Position numbers and translations under genes: made by a program
NCBI RefSeq assembly: GCF_006542375.1
Contig: NZ_CP038143.1
Span: 1,302,001-1,366,000 of the forward strand
Length of the DNA stretch: 64,000 nucleotides
Direction: 5' to 3'
DNA from: Oecophyllibacter saccharovorans
GTDB taxonomy: Bacteria; Pseudomonadota; Alphaproteobacteria; Acetobacterales; Acetobacteraceae
Shown here: one piece after another, positions 17,455 through 26,085 of the stretch
Position numbering within the stretch: the first letter of the stretch is position 1
Layout: each line of letters opens with the position of its first letter
Notes under the pieces: model-generated
What the model was told of the DNA's origin: nothing
The model's database searches: none
The model's input: only the letters and a program-made list of their open reading frames with translations

Positions 17455-18564
17455 ATGGAGGCTTTCAGCAGACGCAGCAGCCTTGCTGGCGGACGTCAGG
17501 AGCGGGGAGAAGGTCCTTCTTCCCCGGGCCGCTCGACAATCGAGCCGATCGCTGTCAGCCCGGCCCGGCTGAGTGGCCTGTTCACCAGTCGTCTGAACGA
17601 GGTCTGCGCCCGTTTTGAGGACTGGACCCTGCCGCTGGTCGTCACTGGACGGCTGGGGAGTGTGCCTGCAGACACCTGGCGGCGTTACGAGCCGCTGCCC
17701 CTGCAGGACCTCAACGGCAAGGAGGAAATCGGGTTGGAAGTCACGTATGAGCAGCTTGAAAAAAGTGCTGCCAAACCTGGCGAGGTGGTGGAGGCGACAG
17801 GTTTCCTGCGTGCGCGTCTGGTAAGGGGCCAGGTGGTGCCCCGTTTCGAGACCCTGGCCCTGCGTCCCTATACGCCTGACAGTCAGGGAGGAGAGGGAGG
17901 GGAGCGGCTGCTGGAATCCCTTGTGCCTGACCGCCATGATTTTCCCACGCAGGGGGAACCGGGCTTTCTGCTGGTCGATCTGGCCACCGGCACGCAGGCG
18001 CTTGAGCAGATTGAAGAGGCGCTTGGCGCCTGGAGGCGGCAGGGCGCTGTGCGCTCGCTCCGCCTGGGACCCCATAACCGCCAGGAACTGCTGCAGGCGC
18101 TGTTGCGCAGTCCCGAAGAGATCATCGTTCTGGTAGTCAACAGCCGGAGTCTGCCGTTGCTGCAGGGAACCGCAGCCTTGAAAGCCATGGCCGCCAGTCC
18201 GGCTTACAGGATGGTCGTGACCGAGGAGGCAACGGGGGCAGAAGTGCCGGCTGCACCGAACGGGCAGAGTGATCTGGCGCTCCGCAGCCTGACCTGGCTT
18301 GCCGACCGGGTTTTCGCCTCTCCGGTGGAAGCGGGCCGCTACCTGCGCGAGCGGTGCAGCGCGCTGTGGCAGAAGCGCGAGGAAGCACGCGCGAGAGAGG
18401 AGGAGATCATGGCCCTGCGCGACAGCCTGGCCCAGCTCTCCGACCTGCCGGAGATCGCCCGCTCAGCCGGGCTCCGGCGGGGCCTGACGCTGGGGCTGTG
18501 CGTGGGTGGGATCGGGTGTTTCGTCCTCGCCATCGCCCTGGTTTTTCTGCTGCACCGTTTCTGA
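17455..18564 (+). CDS. XseA-like protein with C-terminal membrane anchor
   Basis: A 369-residue protein of uncertain function. Its layout follows the large subunit of exodeoxyribonuclease VII: an OB-fold-like N-terminus (PARLSGLFTSRLNEV, then LVVTGRL) and a strand like XseA's (GEVVEATGFLRARLVRG). A core follows where XseA has its RGGGS and DxxADxRAPTP motifs, here degenerate (VVNSRSLP; LTWLADRVFASPVEAG), then a coiled-coil stretch (about residues 300-335). The last 25 residues form one membrane helix (LGLCVGGIGCFVLAIALVFLL). Catalytic motifs look lost, so nuclease activity is doubtful. The final 102 bases overlap azlC on the other strand. The relationship is my inference from motif order. Confidence 0.6.
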   Translation: MEAFSRRSSLAGGRQERGEGPSSPGRSTIEPIAVSPARLSGLFTSRLNEVCARFEDWTLPLVVTGRLGSVPADTWRRYEPLPLQDLNGKEEIGLEVTYEQLEKSAAKPGEVVEATGFLRARLVRGQVVPRFETLALRPYTPDSQGGEGGERLLESLVPDRHDFPTQGEPGFLLVDLATGTQALEQIEEALGAWRRQGAVRSLRLGPHNRQELLQALLRSPEEIIVLVVNSRSLPLLQGTAALKAMAASPAYRMVVTEEATGAEVPAAPNGQSDLALRSLTWLADRVFASPVEAGRYLRERCSALWQKREEARAREEEIMALRDSLAQLSDLPEIARSAGLRRGLTLGLCVGGIGCFVLAIALVFLLHRF

Positions 18565-19344
18565 GGCCTGCCCTTCTTCGGAGCCGCCTTCAGAGATGGT
18601 CGGGACATCCGGTGACAGTCGGGCCTGCAGGCTGGCATGGAGGAGGCCTGCCGTCGTGCCGGCAACGACGTACCAGGCCCCGGGCAACAGCAGGAATGTC
18701 GCAGCGGCGACCACCAGGCTGGTCAGCCAGGGCCGGGCAGCGCGCCATCCTGTCCACATGCTGCGCAACAGCACCAGAAAGACCGCTGAAAAGGCCATAT
18801 CCAACCCGTAATGATCAAGTGGGCCCAGAATCGGTCCGATGACGGCTCCGAGCGTGGTGGCCGCAACGCAGCCGACATAGAAGGTGCCGGCAACGCCACT
18901 GTAATACCGGAAACTGAACAGCACCTGTGCGTTGCTGGCCGCGCGCCGCTGGCTTTCAGCCATGCTCAGCGCCCAGCTTTCATCGGTGAGGATGAACAGG
19001 GCCGGCAGAATATGCGAGAGTTTTCGGCCGCGCAGAAAGGGGCTGAGAACGGCACCCATCAGCAGGTGCCGGCTGTTGATGAGAAAGGTCATGCCGACGA
19101 TGACGAGCATGGCCGGCGGTTCGGTCCAGACCTGAATGGCCGCGAAGTCGGAAGCGCCGGCGAAGTTCAGCCCGGTCAGCAGGGGCACTTCAAACAGGGC
19201 CAGGCCCTTGCTGCGCGCCTGTGCGCCCAAGACCAGGGCGTAAGGCACTGTTCCCAGCAGAAGGGGCAGGGCATCCTTCATGCCACGCTGCAAAGCCCGG
19301 TCCGGCCGGGAAGGATTTGTGGGTGTTGAGCTGGAAGGCACCAT
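18463..19344 (-). CDS. azlC: AzlC family branched-chain amino acid exporter, large subunit
   Basis: A 293-residue inner-membrane protein of the AzlC family, which with AzlD exports branched-chain amino acids and analogues. Family features are LPLLLGTVPYALVLGA, NFAGASDFAAIQVW, FLINSRHLLMGA and FILTDESWAL, with about seven hydrophobic segments. The ATG at 19344 lies only 6 bases after the azlD stop. The last 33 residues (charged, Gln/Pro-rich) lie antisense to the membrane helix of the preceding gene and look like an extension past the normal family end. Confidence 0.87.
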   Translation of the reverse strand: MVPSSSTPTNPSRPDRALQRGMKDALPLLLGTVPYALVLGAQARSKGLALFEVPLLTGLNFAGASDFAAIQVWTEPPAMLVIVGMTFLINSRHLLMGAVLSPFLRGRKLSHILPALFILTDESWALSMAESQRRAASNAQVLFSFRYYSGVAGTFYVGCVAATTLGAVIGPILGPLDHYGLDMAFSAVFLVLLRSMWTGWRAARPWLTSLVVAAATFLLLPGAWYVVAGTTAGLLHASLQARLSPDVPTISEGGSEEGQASETVQQKNQGDGEDETPDPTHAQPQRQAPPEPG

Positions 19345-19350
19345 GAAAAA

Positions 19351-19665
19351 CTACCCCAGCAGCTGGCGGAACAGAAAAGCCGAGCCGATGCCGATGAGCA
19401 CGGTTGCCAACATCGGCAGCCGCCAGGCCGCCAGAACCGTGCAGGCCAGGGCCAGAAGCGTGGCGGGATGGGGGCTGGTGAAGGCCGGGGCGATGATGGA
19501 AACCAGAACACAGCCGGGTGCACACCGCATGACTGCCGCCAGCCTGGGGCCCGGGGTGTGATGGCGCAACAGCAGATAACCGCCGATACGCGTGCAGTAG
19601 GTCGTGCCGGCCATGAGCAGGATGGTCAGAACGTTGAGAGCCTGAAGGTGAAAATACTGGGTCAT
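19351..19665 (-). CDS. azlD: AzlD family branched-chain amino acid exporter, small subunit
   Basis: A 104-residue protein with three to four hydrophobic segments and the AzlD pattern (TYCTRIGGYLLLR, then RCAPGCVLVSIIAPAF). It partners AzlC, whose gene follows after 6 bases on the same strand. The glycosyltransferase gene ends 33 bases upstream, so all three may be one transcript. Confidence 0.86.
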   Translation of the reverse strand: MTQYFHLQALNVLTILLMAGTTYCTRIGGYLLLRHHTPGPRLAAVMRCAPGCVLVSIIAPAFTSPHPATLLALACTVLAAWRLPMLATVLIGIGSAFLFRQLLG

Positions 19666-19698
19666 GCGTCTTTTCCGCGGGCCCGTCGGGCAGATGGG

Positions 19699-21345
19699 TC
19701 AGGAGGACGGGGTCAGAAACGGGCGCAGCGCCGGCACGGCCCGGGCGAGGGCCGCGGCATCGGGCGGGGCCAGGCACAGCAGGGCCCGGCGGATGTCCAG
19801 TGAAGTCGTCCAGGGATGCGCGTTCAACCAGCGCAGGAACGTTTCTTTTTTCATGTAAGAAGCATCGGTGCGGGGCGCCTGTGCCTCTCCTGGCCAGTCA
19901 GGGCTGGGCAGGGAAACGAGCTCCGGCAGGGACAGCCCTTCGGAGAGGGGGCTCTCAAGATTGGCAGACGTGACTGCCAGCGCTGCCTGTTGAGGGGAAA
20001 GGCGCATGACAGCCCAGCCTTCGATGACCGGCACGTCACCGCAGATGAAGCTCTGTTCCGCTTCCGGTGCGGTAAAGGCGATCACGCAGGGCTGGGCGGC
20101 AGTGCGCATGCCGAGCACAGGGCCAGCCGGGAAGCGCCCCTTCTCAGCAGAGGTAGGCCGGATGACTTCCACCGGGTCAAAAGGCGGGGAGACGGCAGAC
20201 GTCAGAAGCTGGCGCGCCTCCTGACCCGGCCGGACCGGCTGGCACCTGAAGCCTTCCTTGTGCAGTCTTTGCTGGAGAATACGGGCCAGCAGTCCATCCT
20301 GCCTTTCTTCTGCTTCAAGTCGTTCCTTGCGTTCAAGATCTGCAAAACGTGCTGCCAGAGACGCGAGCTGAGTTTTTCCGGCCTGCCAGAGCGTCTGCAG
20401 CAGCGCATCACGTTTGTGGCGCATCGCTTCGAGGAAAGAATGGGCGGTTCTGTCAGTAACACCCGCACAGGTATAATGCGCCCGCTCTGCCGCAGCAAAA
20501 GCGGCCAGGAGCGGATCTGCATCGGCTTCTGAAGAGTCCGGAAAAATGATCCGGGGATAATGCAGCAGGCTGCCGCCCTGCCAGCGCGGCAGATCATAAC
20601 CGCCGGCGCTGACGTTGTTATCCGGACGCAGGCCCAGGGTGGCCGTTGTGGCCAGATCGGTTATGTCTTTTGCCTCCAGCGTTGCAAGCGGTCTCATGAA
20701 ACGCTGGAAGCCGTGATCGGGATGCGAATCGGGAAACCGTTTTTCATGCAGCGCGACGGGAGGGGCGGCCAGCCAGCCTGTTTGCCGGGCTTCAATTTCG
20801 CCCGCAGCATCGGGTGTGCATATGAACTGCCGCCAGTTGAGCGGAAAAGCTGTCTCCGCCTGTTGGGCAGCCAGGGCAAGCAGATGCTTGAGATCCGTTT
20901 CAGGCGCCAGATATTCATCCGTATCGAGAACCAGGCCCCAGGTGTTGTCTGGGCGCTCTCCCGGCCTCTCTTCGGTCAGGGCCGTGACGGCAGCGCGGGT
21001 CAGGGCGACCCGGCGTGCTTCCGGCTCATCAGGCAGAGTGCCCGCATTGACGGCCCGCACAGGCCAGCCAGCTTTCGCGAGGCAGTCGGCCATGGCCAGA
21101 ATGGCGTCTGCCTGAGGCGCGTCTGAAAGGACGTCGTCAGCTGTATTCCCGCTGACGACGATGATTTCAGTGGCCCCCAGCGCCAGGTGCCATCCCAGCC
21201 AGGAGGGCAGAAGATCCGCGGCATTGCGCGCCAGGACGGCGCATTTCAGCGTGGGCGGATGTTGCCGGGAAGGGTCCGGCAGGCCCGGGTCCTGCGCAGC
21301 TTCTGATACTTCGGGAGACAGGCTGCCGGCAGGGCTAGCGCACAT
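19699..21345 (-). CDS. Family 2-like glycosyltransferase
   Basis: A 548-residue soluble glycosyltransferase of the group that begins with LKCAVLARNAADLLPSWLGW and carries an aspartate-rich metal site VLDTDEYL at about residue 170. The donor-binding fold covers roughly the first 260 residues; conserved ALHEKRFPDS and DLPRWQGGSLLHYP patches follow. The C-terminal half is variable. Substrate is unknown; surface polysaccharide or protein glycosylation are possible. The start codon lies inside the end of the upstream lipoprotein gene (11-base overlap), indicating coupling. Confidence 0.75.
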   Translation of the reverse strand: MCASPAGSLSPEVSEAAQDPGLPDPSRQHPPTLKCAVLARNAADLLPSWLGWHLALGATEIIVVSGNTADDVLSDAPQADAILAMADCLAKAGWPVRAVNAGTLPDEPEARRVALTRAAVTALTEERPGERPDNTWGLVLDTDEYLAPETDLKHLLALAAQQAETAFPLNWRQFICTPDAAGEIEARQTGWLAAPPVALHEKRFPDSHPDHGFQRFMRPLATLEAKDITDLATTATLGLRPDNNVSAGGYDLPRWQGGSLLHYPRIIFPDSSEADADPLLAAFAAAERAHYTCAGVTDRTAHSFLEAMRHKRDALLQTLWQAGKTQLASLAARFADLERKERLEAEERQDGLLARILQQRLHKEGFRCQPVRPGQEARQLLTSAVSPPFDPVEVIRPTSAEKGRFPAGPVLGMRTAAQPCVIAFTAPEAEQSFICGDVPVIEGWAVMRLSPQQAALAVTSANLESPLSEGLSLPELVSLPSPDWPGEAQAPRTDASYMKKETFLRWLNAHPWTTSLDIRRALLCLAPPDAAALARAVPALRPFLTPSS

Positions 21346-21907
21346 TGATCCTGACTCTTCCCTGCTGGAGATCGGGATCAGTCACGGCCCGCATCTCGAG
21401 CTGCAGCGGCTCGGCCCCGGCCTTGACGATCTCCTCACCGATGGGGGTGGCAAGATCACGCGTTAGGCCCGACAGCGCTGCGACCTGTCGGGCCGGGGTG
21501 GGCTGCATGGGGGCTGCGGCCTCGACGATGAACAGGATGTTGGGTTTGCGCGCCAGGGCCATGCGCACGGCTTTGGCGACGGGAGTTGCGTAATCCTCAC
21601 GTGGTGTGCCGGCCATGATCTCGATGAAAGGATGGCGGGATGGCGCTTTATGGCGGACCGGCACAGGCGCGACGACCTTGGGAGGCATGCTCGCCTGGGG
21701 GTTGAAAGTGCGCTGGTCGATCGGCGCGCAGCCCGCCACCAGCACGCAGCCTGCTGCAAGGGCCGGAATAATTCTGAAGCCAGCCTGCAGAGCCCTGCCC
21801 TGTAAAGCCTGGCTCTCTGCCCTTTCCAGCCGCCATGGAGAGGCGCAGCGCGGTTGGCAGAACGCCTGGAGGCGGAGCAGGGCAGGGAAAAGGCGCAGGG
21901 GCGTCAT
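21335..21907 (-). CDS. Putative lipoprotein of unknown function
   Basis: A 190-residue protein I do not recognise. A lipobox-like LVAGC follows the hydrophobic stretch IIPALAAGCVLVAGC at about residues 46-60, so mature protein would begin at that Cys; the preceding 45 residues suggest that the true start may be downstream of the listed ATG. The mature part contains REDYATPVAKAVRMALARKPNILFIVEAAAP, reading as an alpha/beta segment. It overlaps the glycosyltransferase start by 11 bases and probably shares its transcript. Confidence 0.65.
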   Translation of the reverse strand: MTPLRLFPALLRLQAFCQPRCASPWRLERAESQALQGRALQAGFRIIPALAAGCVLVAGCAPIDQRTFNPQASMPPKVVAPVPVRHKAPSRHPFIEIMAGTPREDYATPVAKAVRMALARKPNILFIVEAAAPMQPTPARQVAALSGLTRDLATPIGEEIVKAGAEPLQLEMRAVTDPDLQQGRVRINVR

Positions 21908-22431
21908 GAGGCCGTCCGGACATTGGGTAGTGGAGTTGGGCGCATTGTAATTAGGGGTATTGTAAAATGGGTCAGGGCAAACAGAAGTCCCAAAACAGCC
22001 GAACAGAAAGACACCCTGTCGGCCAGCCTGTGAGCCCTCCAGGAAACTAGCCGTGGTTGCCAGGTGAAAACAACATGGGAAAGCAAGATGAACAGTTTCT
22101 TTTGCGGCCGTTTCCCTTCCTGTTTCCCCCTTAACTTTCCCCTAAGTGCCCCCTTTGAGGGAAGGGCGGGGAAAGCAGGTGTGGCCTGCAGCATGCCCCC
22201 TGCCCGTGCGGCGGGTGGCGGGGCTTTCCGGAGGAAGGCGGCATGGGTGGGAGGTATGCGCGAAAGGCGCACCTCACCCCCTAGCCATGTGATGTATGGG
22301 TGGTATGGAGAGTGGGTCCCTCCTGGCTCAAGACAGTTTCAAAAAACAGTCTCAAGTCGCAAGGATAAGAGGGCCCTTTAGTCCAGCTAGTCTAGGACGG
22401 CTTTAGTTCAGTAAGCGAAGGAACCAGCTCG
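21908..22431. other. 524-base region upstream of gap
   Basis: No convincing gene. It must contain the gap-pgk promoter and the start region of the minus-strand lipoprotein operon. A hairpin with a GAAA loop lies at 22251-22274 (GAGG..TGCGC with GCGCA-CCTC, 2-base bulge). No T tract follows. I could not assign promoter boxes with confidence. Confidence 0.6.
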
Positions 22432-23463
22432 ATGTCTAAACCAGTCAAAATTGCCATTAACGGTTTCGGGCGCATTGGCCGCCTGGTGCTGCGCGGCATC
22501 ATCGAAAGCGGACGTACGGATGTTATTCCCGAGTTGATCAACGATCTGGGTTCCGTCGAAGCGAACGCTCACATGCTGCGCTATGATTCCGTTCATGGCC
22601 GCTTCCCCGGTGAAGTCGAGATCGTCAACGGCGATCTGGTCATCAAGGCCAATGGTCGTACCTACGGTCCCATCAAGGTGACCTCCCACCGTGACCCCGC
22701 CGATATCCCCCTGAAGGGCATTGACGTGTGCATGGAGTGCACCGGTCTGTTCCGGACCGGCGAAAAGTGCCAGCCGCTTCTCAAGGCGGGTGCCAAGCAC
22801 GTTCTGATCTCCGCTCCCGCCAAGGACGTTGACGCAACGATCGTCTACGGCGTGAACAACGATGTCCTGAAGCCGGACATGAAGGTCATCTCCAACGGCT
22901 CCTGCACCACCAACTGCCTGGCCCCGGTCGCCAAGGTGCTTGAAGAGAAATACGGCATCAAGAACGGCTACATGCTGACCGTCCACTCCTACACGGGTGA
23001 CCAGCGCACCGTCGATACCCTGCACAAGGACCTGCGTCGCGGTCGTGCAGCTGCCGACAACATGGTGCCGACCTCCACCGGTGCTGCCGAGGCCGTGGCC
23101 CTGGTCCTGCCGAAGCTGAAGGGCAAGCTGTCTGGCAGCGCCGTGCGCGTTCCCACGCCGGATGTGTCCTTCGTCGCTTTCGACTTCATCGCCGAAAAGG
23201 TGCCCGCTTCCGCCGAGGAAGTGAATGCCGCGCTGAAAGCCGGTTCCGAAACCCCGGCCCTGAAAGGGGTGCTTGGCTACAACACCGAGCCGCTGGTGAG
23301 CCGTGACTTCGTGCACGTGCCGTACTCCTCCGTGTTCGATGCCACCCAGACCTCCCTGGTCAACGGTGGTGAGATCATCCACGTCGCCGCCTGGTACGAC
23401 AACGAATGGGGCTTCTCCAACCGTATGTCCGACGTTGCCGCGCTGTTCGGGCAGTGGCTCTGA
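22432..23463 (+). CDS. gap: Glyceraldehyde-3-phosphate dehydrogenase
   Basis: A 343-residue glycolytic enzyme that oxidises glyceraldehyde 3-phosphate to 1,3-bisphosphoglycerate with NAD(P). The N-terminal Rossmann loop [14 protein letters not shown], the catalytic SNGSCTTNC with Cys158, and the C-terminal [12 protein letters not shown] are intact. Codon use is strongly biased, as expected for a highly expressed gene. The ATG follows GAAGGAACC. Its stop overlaps the pgk start by one base (TGATG), so the two are translationally coupled. Confidence 0.98.
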   Translation: MSKPVKIAINGFGRIGRLVLRGIIESGRTDVIPELINDLGSVEANAHMLRYDSVHGRFPGEVEIVNGDLVIKANGRTYGPIKVTSHRDPADIPLKGIDVCMECTGLFRTGEKCQPLLKAGAKHVLISAPAKDVDATIVYGVNNDVLKPDMKVISNGSCTTNCLAPVAKVLEEKYGIKNGYMLTVHSYTGDQRTVDTLHKDLRRGRAAADNMVPTSTGAAEAVALVLPKLKGKLSGSAVRVPTPDVSFVAFDFIAEKVPASAEEVNAALKAGSETPALKGVLGYNTEPLVSRDFVHVPYSSVFDATQTSLVNGGEIIHVAAWYDNEWGFSNRMSDVAALFGQWL

Positions 23464-24680
23464 TGGGCGAGTTCCGTACCCTCGATTCAGCGGACGTGCG
23501 TGGCAAGCGCGTCCTGCTGCGCGCCGACCTCAACGTGCCGATGCATGATGGGGCCATTACCGACACCTCGCGCCTCGAACGCGTCGCTCCGACCATCCGT
23601 GAGCTGGCCGACAAAGGCGCCAAGGTCATCGTGATGAGCCACTTCGCCCGCCCCAAAGGGCAGGTGGTTCCCGAGATGTCCCTGGCACCTGTCGGCAAGA
23701 AGCTTGGTGAAATTCTCGGCAAGCCCGTGAGCTTCGTGAACAACTGCGTCGGTCCCGATGTGACCAAGGCCGTGGACGGGCTGAAGGACGGCGAGGTGCT
23801 CCTGCTGGAGAACACCCGTTTCCACAAGGGTGAAGAAGCGAACGACAAGGACTTCGCCAAGGCTCTGGCTGCCAATGGCGATCTCTACGTTGATGACGCG
23901 TTCTCTGCCGCCCATCGTGCCCATGCTTCCACGGAAGGCATTGCGCATTTCCTGCCTGCTTTCGCGGGCCGGCTGATGGAAGCGGAGCTGGGCGCGCTGT
24001 CTGCGGCTCTTGAGCACCCTGAGCGCCCGGTCGGTGCCATCATCGGCGGCTCCAAGATCTCCACGAAGCTCGACCTGCTCGGTAACATGCTGAACAAGGT
24101 GGACGTGCTGATCATCGGCGGCGCGATGGCCAATACCTTCCTGGCCGCTGAAGGCTACAATGTCGGCAAGTCCCTGCAGGAACCCGACATGCATCAGACG
24201 GCGCGCGACATCATGAAGAAGGCCAAGGAGAAGGGATGCGAAATCATCCTACCGGTCGATGTGGTGGTGGCGCGTGAGTTCAAGCCGAATGCCCAGTATG
24301 AAGTCGTGGCCATTGATGCGGTCCCCGACGACATGATGATCCTCGATGTCGGCCCGCGCTCAGTCGAGAACATCATCAAGGCGCTTGGCAAGCTCAAGAC
24401 CCTGGTGTGGAACGGCCCGCTCGGCGCCTTCGAAGTACCGCCTTTCGACACGGCGACGGTGGAAGTGGCGCGTGCCGCTGCCCGCCTGACCAAGGAAGGC
24501 AAGCTCATCACGGTGGCTGGCGGTGGTGACACCGTTTCCGCCCTGCGTCATGCAGGTGTGGCCAACGACATGACCTATCTCTCCACGGCTGGCGGCGCTT
24601 TCCTTGAATGGCTGGAAGGCAAGGCTCTGCCTGGCGTGACGGTCCTGCGTGAAGTGGGGGATTCCCTCGGTCTCGGCTGA
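23463..24680 (+). CDS. pgk: Phosphoglycerate kinase
   Basis: A 405-residue glycolytic kinase transferring phosphate from 1,3-bisphosphoglycerate to ADP. Substrate-side features ([29 protein letters not shown]) and the nucleotide-side [15 protein letters not shown] and GGGDTVSAL are all present. The ATG at 23463 overlaps the gap stop codon; in-frame codons further upstream lie inside gap and lack family similarity. A terminator follows at 24704-24735. Confidence 0.98.
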   Translation: MGEFRTLDSADVRGKRVLLRADLNVPMHDGAITDTSRLERVAPTIRELADKGAKVIVMSHFARPKGQVVPEMSLAPVGKKLGEILGKPVSFVNNCVGPDVTKAVDGLKDGEVLLLENTRFHKGEEANDKDFAKALAANGDLYVDDAFSAAHRAHASTEGIAHFLPAFAGRLMEAELGALSAALEHPERPVGAIIGGSKISTKLDLLGNMLNKVDVLIIGGAMANTFLAAEGYNVGKSLQEPDMHQTARDIMKKAKEKGCEIILPVDVVVAREFKPNAQYEVVAIDAVPDDMMILDVGPRSVENIIKALGKLKTLVWNGPLGAFEVPPFDTATVEVARAAARLTKEGKLITVAGGGDTVSALRHAGVANDMTYLSTAGGAFLEWLEGKALPGVTVLREVGDSLGLG

Positions 24681-24703
24681 GGATTTCCAGCATCTTCCGA
24701 TAA

Positions 24704-24735
24704 AAAAGAGCGGGTCCTGCGGGGCCCGCTCTTTT
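24704..24735. terminator. Terminator after pgk
   Basis: Perfect 11-bp stem AAAAGAGCGGG/CCCGCTCTTTT with a 10-base loop. Confidence 0.92.
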
Positions 24736-24792
24736 CATAGGCTCTCTTTTCTGCAGGCTTCTGAAGCAGAGGTAAAAATCAATCGGCCAACA

Positions 24793-24825
24793 AAAAACCC
24801 TGCCTCATTTGAGAGCAGGGTTTTT
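24793..24825. terminator. Terminator serving rpoH (and pgk read-through)
   Basis: Perfect 11-bp stem AAAAACCCTGC/GCAGGGTTTTT with an 11-base loop, 22 bases beyond the rpoH stop on the minus strand. The A/T-flanked arms allow activity in both directions. Confidence 0.9.
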
Positions 24826-24846
24826 CGGGAGTGTTTTCAGGGCCTT

Positions 24847-25743
24847 TCAGCTTTCCAGGCCCTGGGCCTGCCGGTGACGGCTCACATCTTCAGCCATCGC
24901 TTTCTGCAGTTTCTCCATGGCACGCGCCTCGATCTGGCGGATGCGTTCGCGTGAAACGCCATAATGATGCGACAGCGCTTCCAGCGTGGAGGGGTCCTCC
25001 TTGAGGCGGCGCTCGGTCAGGATATGGCGCTCACGTTCATTGAGCGTCTTCAGCGCCTCAGCCAGCAGGGCCTTGCGGCCGCTCATCTCTTCAGCTTCAG
25101 CCAGGACATCTTCCTGCGTGTCCTGCTCATCCACCAGCCAGTCCTGCCACTCCCCTTCGCCGTCCAGGCGCAGCGGGGCGTTGAGGCTGTGGTCCGGGGC
25201 AGCCAGGCGGCGATTCATCGAAACCACGTCCTGCTCTGGCACCCCCAGCGTGGTGGCGATCTGGTTGACCTGTTCAGGCTGCAGGTCCCCTTCTTCAAAA
25301 GCCTGCATCTGACCCTTGAGGCGCCGCAGGTTGAAAAAGAGTTTTTTCTGCGCTGCCGTCGTGCCCATTTTGACCAGCGACCAGCTGTGGAGGATGTATT
25401 CCTGCATGGCGGCCCGGATCCACCACATGGCGTATGTGGCGAGGCGGAAACCGCGTTCAGGATCGAAACGGCGTACTGCCTGCATCATGCCGATATTGCC
25501 CTCGCTGATCAGCTCACTGATCGGCAGGCCATAGCCGCGGTAGCTCATCGCGATCTTGGCAACGAGACGCAGGTGGGAGGTTACGAGCCGGTGGGCAGCC
25601 TTCAGATCATGCTCATCACGCCAGCGGCGCGACAGAGACAGTTCCTCATCTGGGGTCAGGAGGGGGAAACGGCGGATTTCCTGCAGGTAGCGTGTCAGGT
25701 TGTTTTCCGGACCGACTGCGGGAAGGGCGACGGAAGTGTTCAT
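24847..25743 (-). CDS. rpoH: RNA polymerase sigma-32 factor RpoH
   Basis: A 298-residue alternative sigma factor that directs RNA polymerase to heat-shock promoters. Region 2 (LVTSHLRLVAKIAMSYRGYG, then GFRLATYAMWWIRAAMQEYIL) and region 4 (SRERIRQIEARAMEKL) are clear. The RpoH box, used for regulated degradation and core binding, is QKKLFFNLR at residues 132-140. A minus-strand promoter candidate lies about 290 bases upstream (26035-26063), giving a long leader. Confidence 0.96.
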   Translation of the reverse strand: MNTSVALPAVGPENNLTRYLQEIRRFPLLTPDEELSLSRRWRDEHDLKAAHRLVTSHLRLVAKIAMSYRGYGLPISELISEGNIGMMQAVRRFDPERGFRLATYAMWWIRAAMQEYILHSWSLVKMGTTAAQKKLFFNLRRLKGQMQAFEEGDLQPEQVNQIATTLGVPEQDVVSMNRRLAAPDHSLNAPLRLDGEGEWQDWLVDEQDTQEDVLAEAEEMSGRKALLAEALKTLNERERHILTERRLKEDPSTLEALSHHYGVSRERIRQIEARAMEKLQKAMAEDVSRHRQAQGLES

Positions 25744-26085
25744 GGAATTCGACTCCTTGCGCCTGAGGGAACTTTTCAGTGAAAATGATCCTTGGAAAGC
25801 GATCCTGCGACTGAGAGACGGAGGGGCGCATTACGCCGACGTCAGTATAACAGGAAGCGGGGAAAAAACAGCTCCGCTTTCTGTCAGATGACCGGCAGAC
25901 CAGGGTCTGCTGGCATGCATGGGCATGACGAAGCGGTATTGGTTGAGGCATCTTCGGGGCGGTTGTGGGCCCGAAAACGAGAAAAGGGCAGAATGAAAGC
26001 CGGTTAAGCTGTTATCTGGGACTTATCAGGTACCCTTATAATAGGTTTAGATAAACAAGTCAAAGATTGATAAAGGGAAAACCGA
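25744..26085. other. 342-base region between rluD and rpoH
   Basis: No gene seen. The AT-rich half next to rluD contains the minus-strand promoter candidate described separately; the remainder would be the rpoH 5' leader of about 280 bases. Confidence 0.6.
26035..26063 (-). promoter_or_regulatory. Sigma-70-type promoter candidate for rpoH
   Basis: Minus strand: TTGACT (-35, bases 26058-26063), 17-base spacer, TATAAG (-10, bases 26035-26040), in an AT-rich patch between rluD and rpoH. The only downstream gene in that direction is rpoH. Confidence 0.55.

Noticed and set aside
21904-22272. Open frame of 122 codons on the minus strand upstream of gap
   Set aside because: Arg/Pro-rich with no family pattern and no ribosome binding site; it lies in the gap promoter region.
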